Source: Acidimicrobiia bacterium
Lineage (GTDB): Bacteria > Actinomycetota > Acidimicrobiia > Acidimicrobiales > SZUA-35
DNA: 58,681 nt
Assembly (NCBI GenBank): GCA_029863385.1
Contig: JAOTVU010000006.1
Location: 1 to 58,681 of the forward strand
Reading direction: 5' to 3'
Part shown: positions 54,240-58,681 of the stretch, one piece after another
How positions within the stretch are numbered: the first letter of the stretch is position 1
Layout: each line of letters starts with the position of its first letter
Made by a program: the position numbers and the translations under genes
The notes under the pieces: model-generated
What the model saw: the letters and a program-made list of their open reading frames with translations, nothing else
Told to the model about the DNA's origin: nothing
Database searches by the model: none

Positions 54240-55500
54240 TCACGCCGCATCTCGCTTCCATTTGTTGTGGGGATCACAGTGCGACTGCTTCGCAGATCGC
54301 CACGAGTTTGCCTGCGGCAAACGTCGAAGGATCTGCCCGTTCGGCAGTGTCGTCGGCCCACCTTTCGAATGGGGTGTGATGTGGTCGGCCTGGAGCCAGG
54401 CAAACGGAGCTCGCAGCCTGGTATCTGGCATCGGCCTCGTGCTCGTATCAGGAGGACTTGTCGCATCCAGGGCGGGAACAGCCTCGCTTTGAGGGCGACG
54501 TCCACGGGCCGCGACTCGGAATCGAACACGATCCGTCGGAACCGGCCCACCGCCAAGGCTGTTGCCGCAAGCCTGGGGTGGATTGGGGTGCCGTCGTCGA
54601 GCTCGCAGCGGCGGTTGATGTCGCTGGGGTCGGGTTGAACCGAAACATCGCTGCCCTCGGCGAGCTGCCGCACGATGGCCTCAGCCAGTTCCTGGCCTAT
54701 GACGAGGTTGATCAGCGGGGTGATGGACGAATCGCCACCGTGTTGGCTGCCCTGCACCATCAGGTTGATCAGCGCTGAGCCGTTTCGTTGGGTTGGGGTG
54801 CGAGTCACACCGTTCCCAGTGTCTTGACGAAACAGTTTCTGCGACTCCACCTCAAGCAGGCGCCGGAACGCTTGGCCGGTGAGCGGGTCGAACGAAAACC
54901 GGCCGGTCAGTGATCCATCGACGTGTTTGCGGTAGCTGCACATCGTCTTGGCCGCGGCCTCGGCGGGTTCGCAGCCGTCTGGGTCGGCGGCGTTGCGCCA
55001 GTACGCCAACACGTTGACGAAGTCGGAGAAGTCACAATCACGGGCTGCGGCCACCAACAAATCCTGTGAGTCGATCAGTTGGTGATGCACTTTGTGGCTG
55101 TCGAGCTTGTGCAACTCGTGCACATGCCAGTCGGTCAACACCCCGGCGGCAAATTCGTCGGCGAACACCGGAAAGTCGACCAGCCAGCGGCCGAGCTTGG
55201 ACAGCCGCCTCAGAACCCGAGGATCGGCTTTCGTCGAATCGGCCACGAAATCGATGGCGTGGCGGAACCCCAGTGCTTTGGATGCACCTGGACCCTTCAA
55301 CCGCATCAGCAGCAGCCGCCAATGTGGCACAAACGCAGTGCTTCGAAGCGGGCCGACAGTCGTTCGAGCTCACACGCCCGTTCGGCCAATTCGACCGCCG
55401 ACAGACACGACAACCGCACCTCGAGCGACTGGTCGAGGGCCTCCTTCAACGCAGCGAGGTCGTCGCCACGGGATGCTGAATCGGTTCCGCCTGCCAACAC
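54240..55500 (-). pseudogene. Broken DUF222 / HNH endonuclease gene (second copy)
   Basis: The gene starts at GTG 55500 (LAGGTDSASRGDDLAALKEAL, then ARFEALRLCH) and then changes frame near 55290-55330 before the DUF222 core (FRHAIDFVADSTKADPRVLRRLSK, WRNAADPDGCEPAEAAAKTM). A second frameshift near 54425 breaks the HNH domain: RGRCQIPGC in one frame, then LQADHITPHSKGGPTTLPNG in another, and CDPHNKWKRD at the end. The HNH region also has about 16 extra residues around a small palindrome (54306-54322). It is decayed. The LexA-box promoter is still intact (55507-55535). Confidence 0.85.
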
Positions 55501-55506
55501 ACTGTC

Positions 55507-55535
55507 AGATTAGCAAACAAATGTTCGAGAATCAA
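55507..55535 (-). promoter_or_regulatory. Promoter with LexA-type box in the -35/-10 spacer
   Basis: TTGATT (55530-55535), a 17-nt spacer and TAATCT (55507-55512). The 16-mer TCGAACATTTGTTTGC (55513-55528) fills the spacer and matches 10 of 12 fixed positions of the actinobacterial LexA box. Its first 15 bases equal those of the box at 18197-18212. The -10 is 6 nt before the GTG at 55500, so it too would be leaderless. Confidence 0.65.
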
Positions 55536-55699
55536 GAGCTTATAGAAGAAAATTGGTGACTTTTACCGGGCATTGATCCCGTCGGTGACCGGACCGGGCG
55601 CCGCCGAACGCTCGACCTCCTGGTGGCCTGGTCGGACCCCACTCGCATGCTGTGGTCGCGCCGCCTCGATCGACTCGACGGCTGACTACCCTGTGAGCC

Positions 55700-56245
55700 A
55701 TGGCTCGCACCGTGGCAACCGAGAAGATCGTCGACGTCGAGGGGCTCCTGGATTTCGTCCGCCCCCGCCATCAGTGGATCCTGGCCACGGTTCGCAGCGA
55801 CGGGCGGCCCCAGATGTCGCCGGTCACCGGCGGGGTGAACAGCGAGGGCAGGTTGGTGGTCTCGACCTACCCGTTGCGCGACAAGGTGCGCAACATCCGC
55901 CGCAACCCGCAGGTCACCGTCTGTGTGATGAGCGATCACTTCGGCGGCGCCTGGGTGCAGGTCGACGGATCGGCCACCGTGATCGATCTGCCCGAGGCTA
56001 TGGAGGGCCTGGTCGACTACTTCCGGTCGATCTCCGGTGAGCACTCCGATTGGGACGAGTATCGGGCGGCCATGGAGCGTCAGGGCAAATGTCTGATCGT
56101 GATCGAACCTGAACGCTGGGGTCCGATCGCCACCGGGGGGTTCCCGGCACCGGTGGTGAAGCTGCTCGACGAGCTGGACGACGAGCGCTCGGTCGACGAG
56201 CCCGATGACGGCTCGTCGATGGAGATCGCCGGCTTCGCCGACTGA
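55700..56245 (+). CDS. PPOX-class flavoprotein (F420-dependent type)
   Basis: 181 residues. The split-barrel core is LLDFVRPRHQWILATVRSDGRPQMSPVTGGV, followed by VSTYPLRDKVRNIRRNPQVTVCVMS and WVQVDGSATVIDLPEAMEGLVDYFRSI, all typical of PPOX-class oxidoreductases, many of which use F420 in actinobacteria. The cofactor cannot be told for certain. TACCCT (55687-55692) is 7 nt before the ATG, so a leaderless message is likely. It is followed after 37 nt by the molybdenum hydroxylase gene, in the same direction. Confidence 0.85.
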   Translation: MARTVATEKIVDVEGLLDFVRPRHQWILATVRSDGRPQMSPVTGGVNSEGRLVVSTYPLRDKVRNIRRNPQVTVCVMSDHFGGAWVQVDGSATVIDLPEAMEGLVDYFRSISGEHSDWDEYRAAMERQGKCLIVIEPERWGPIATGGFPAPVVKLLDELDDERSVDEPDDGSSMEIAGFAD

Positions 56246-56281
56246 TCGACCGGCTACCCGTCTGAAGCGAAAGGAGCGGTA

Positions 56282-58681
56282 ATGACGTTCTCCACCTCAG
56301 TGAACGGCGAGAAGCGTGATCTCGACCTTTCAGGCCACGAAGCCGCGGTCGACGTCATCCGCGAGCAGCTCGGTCTGACCGGCACCAAGCTGGTCTGTGC
56401 CGGCGGCGTGTGCGGGGCCTGCACGATCCAGATCGACGGCGTTCCCGCCGCCGGTTGCCTCACCCCGGCGACGGCCATGGTCGACGCCGAGGTGACGACC
56501 GTCGAGGGCATCGCCGATGGCGACGAACTCCACCCGGTCCAGAAGGCCTTCCTCGCCCACGACGGTCTTCAGTGCGGTTATTGCACACCCGGCTTCATCG
56601 TCGACGGTGCGGCGTTCTACGACGGCTGGCGGGCCGAGCACGGTGACTCGGCGCCCCGCCCCGAACCCGACCGGCACACGATCGCCGGCGCCCTGGCCGG
56701 CCACCTCTGCCGCTGCGCCGCCTATGAGGGCATCTACCGGGCGATGGCCGCGGCCTGCCGGGGTGACTTCGACGACGGACCGGTGGAGCCGGCCCGCATC
56801 GACGGTCCGGCCAAGGTCACCGGCCAGGCCGTCTACACCGCCGACGTCTATCCGGACGGCGTGCTCCACGCCGTGATCGGCCGGTCGCCCATCGCCGCCG
56901 CCGACGTCGGCCCGCTCCCTTCGGGCAACGATCGACCCGAGTGGATCATCGACCTGCTGCCCGAGGACCGACGGGTGCGCTATGCCGGGCAGGCAATGTT
57001 CGCCGTGGCGGCCGAATCGCTGGCCGACGCTCGCCGGATCGCCGCCGCAGTACCGGTCGAGGTCAGACCGCGACCGTTCGTCATCGACCCCGACGAGGCC
57101 CTGGCCGACGGCGCACCTCCGGTCTACGAGGATCGGGCGGCCCGAAAGCTGGCCCCGAACTCGTCCGAGGGCCCGATGCTCCCGACCCGCTGGTCGAACA
57201 ATCGGGCGGGGCCCGAGCCCCACGCCGTTCCTGGGCACGTTGGCCAAATACCGCGTTCGCAAGGCACGGGAGGCGGGGTCGGCCGGTCTCGTCGAGTTGC
57301 GGCTGGCAACTGAGCCGCAGCTCCACACGGCCTTCGAACCGCACTGCACGGTGGCCGACTGGTCCGACCCGACCATGCTCCGGGTGTGGACCAGCACCCA
57401 GGCCATCGATCACATCCGACACCAGGTGGCCGAGCGCTACGGCCTCGGGGACCACCAGATCGAGGTCAACGCCGATTTCGTGGGCGGCGGTTTCGGGGCC
57501 AAGTCGGTGCTCTCCCCGGACCTCGTCGGCGCCATCGAACTCAGTCGGCTGGCCCGTCGTCCGGTTCGACTCGTGCTCGACCGGCGGGAGGAACTGACCG
57601 CAACCGGCAACCGGCCCGGCACCCGCACCGACATCTCGATCCTGGTGGCGGACGACGGTGACATCGAAGCGATGGTCGTCGATGCCGAGAGCCACGCCGG
57701 CGTTGCGGTCAACGGTCTCTACGGCGCCCTGTGCATGATGGTGTACGACCGCTCACCCCGTCTGGCCCACGATTCCGACATTCTGACCAACGCCCCGCCC
57801 GGCGCCCCGTTCCGAGGTCCCGGCGGCCCGACCTATGCCTGGGCCCTCGAGCAGGCTGTCGATCAGGCGGCCCACCAGCTGGGCTGGGATCCGATCGAGC
57901 TTCGTCAGCGGTGGGACGGCAACGAGAAGCGCCAGGCCCTGTATCGATGGGCCCGCGATCTCCAGGTGTGGAGAGGCCGCCCGGTCACCGGCTCCCAGAC
58001 CCGCCGTTTCCGTCGGGGTGTCGGCGTGGCCGCCGCCAACTGGCTCTACATGCACGACCCGACCACCGAAATCGAGGTCGGGGTGGAAGACGGACGGCTG
58101 GTGGTCACCAATGCCACCCAGGACATCGGCACCGGCTCGAAAACGCTTCTGGCCCGCGCCGTTGGCCGACGGCGGTCGAAGCGGCGGAAACCCTTCGAGA
58201 CCAGGTCGGCACCGATCTGGCCGCCGTTCCCGACGGCACGTCGGTCACCGCCCACCGAACCAGCGACGGCGGCAATCGCCTCATGCGCCTGACCCTGGGC
58301 GATCTCCAGGTCGGCCAGGGCTTCTCGGCCGCGGTTCACGTCTCCGAGGTCGAGGTCGACACACTCACCGGCAAGACCCGGGTCCTGACCGTGCACGGTG
58401 GCCTCGCCGTCGGTAGGGTGTTCGCCCCCGTTCTGGCCACCAGCCAGTGCGAGGGATCGGTCATCCAGGGCATCGGTCTGGCCCTCTACGAGAACCAGAT
58501 CCTCGACCCGCACACCGGTCTGACCCTGACCTCCAACCTCGAGGACTACTGGATCCCGCAACTGGGTGACGTTCCCGAGATCACCATCCATTTCCACGAG
58601 GAGGGCTGGGACCATGTTCCCGGCGGCGGTGTCGGGCTGGGGGAGGTCGGCACGATCAGCCCGGCCGCGTCGGTCGGCAAC
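56282..58681 (+). pseudogene. Molybdenum hydroxylase fusion, aldehyde oxidoreductase (MOP) type, two frameshifts, cut by window edge
   Basis: AAAGGAG lies just before ATG 56282. Residues about 1-160 form the plant-type [2Fe-2S] domain (VCAGGVCGACTIQIDG) and the helical [2Fe-2S] domain (DGLQCGYCTPGF, CRCAAYEGI). The molybdopterin domain follows at once (PARIDGPAKVTGQAVYTADVYPDG), with no FAD domain between, as in the MOP-type aldehyde oxidoreductase of Desulfovibrio gigas. The frame shifts near 57180-57240 and again near 58150-58170. Conserved parts continue across each break: GGGFGAKS, APFRGPGGP, QDIGTGSKT and the catalytic Glu in GVGLGEVGT at the right end. Real decay or sequence errors are both possible. 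Confidence 0.85.

Noticed and set aside
54306..54322. Palindrome in the broken HNH region as a possible mobile element end
   Set aside because: Only 7-bp arms and no matching second end or target duplication; it is noted within the pseudogene instead.

Overview
The window is high-GC DNA from an actinobacterium. The gene content (secreted DUF4214 proteins, DUF222/HNH genes with LexA-type boxes, a PPOX/F420-type flavoprotein, many start codons without a Shine-Dalgarno sequence) fits a member of the Acidimicrobiia, perhaps Ilumatobacter-like. That assignment is inference; no rRNA or tRNA gene is present to fix it. Apart from stretches with pseudogenes and small repeats it looks like ordinary chromosome. 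I see no insertion sequence, prophage, integrase or CRISPR array.

Layout. 1-4.7 kb, minus strand: a partial class V aminotransferase, a secreted DUF4214/phosphodiester-glycosidase protein, a SRPBCC protein and an ABC-F ATPase. 4.7-8.9 kb: a DHA2-type exporter, its TetR regulator and an acyl-CoA synthetase, with a 25-bp operator-like palindrome in front. 8.9-16.6 kb: a low-complexity membrane protein, a DM13 protein with a sulfatase-like protein, a GH3 glucosidase with PA14, an MFS carrier and a Bax-inhibitor-1 protein. 16.8-18.7 kb: an intact DUF222/HNH gene with a LexA-like box, then fragments of a methyltransferase and an AAA ATPase. 18.7-23 kb: a UMF1-type MFS carrier, a PlsC acyltransferase, a YhhN protein and MetY. 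23-31.8 kb: a DUF4349 protein, a ferritin-like di-iron protein, a stand-alone LigD-type polymerase, an MFS carrier, a hydrolase, two GNATs and a 5'-3' exonuclease. 31.8-34.7 kb: an ECF sigma/anti-sigma pair and an M23 peptidase with DUF4214. 34.7-43.4 kb: amphi-Trp, MBL-fold, M14 carboxypeptidase, VOC, FG-GAP and AraC genes. 43.6-54.2 kb: TypA, a deleted PEP-mutase pseudogene, and a sugar locus (SDR, EreA/ChaN-like, MalF/MalG-type permeases, binding lipoprotein, GH2). 54.2-58.7 kb: a broken second DUF222/HNH gene, a PPOX protein and a molybdenum hydroxylase fusion that carries two frameshifts and runs off the right edge.

How it works together. The carbohydrate genes (GH3, and GH2 with its ABC importer and SDR) and the large secreted carboxypeptidase suggest a heterotroph living on polymers. 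The strongest signal across the window is transcriptional. At 19 starts a TANNNT hexamer lies only 6-9 nt before the start codon, usually with no Shine-Dalgarno sequence, which is the mark of leaderless mRNA. Genes with a good Shine-Dalgarno have such a hexamer further upstream or none visible. At five gene junctions the upstream gene's TAG stop codon is itself the first half of this -10 hexamer.
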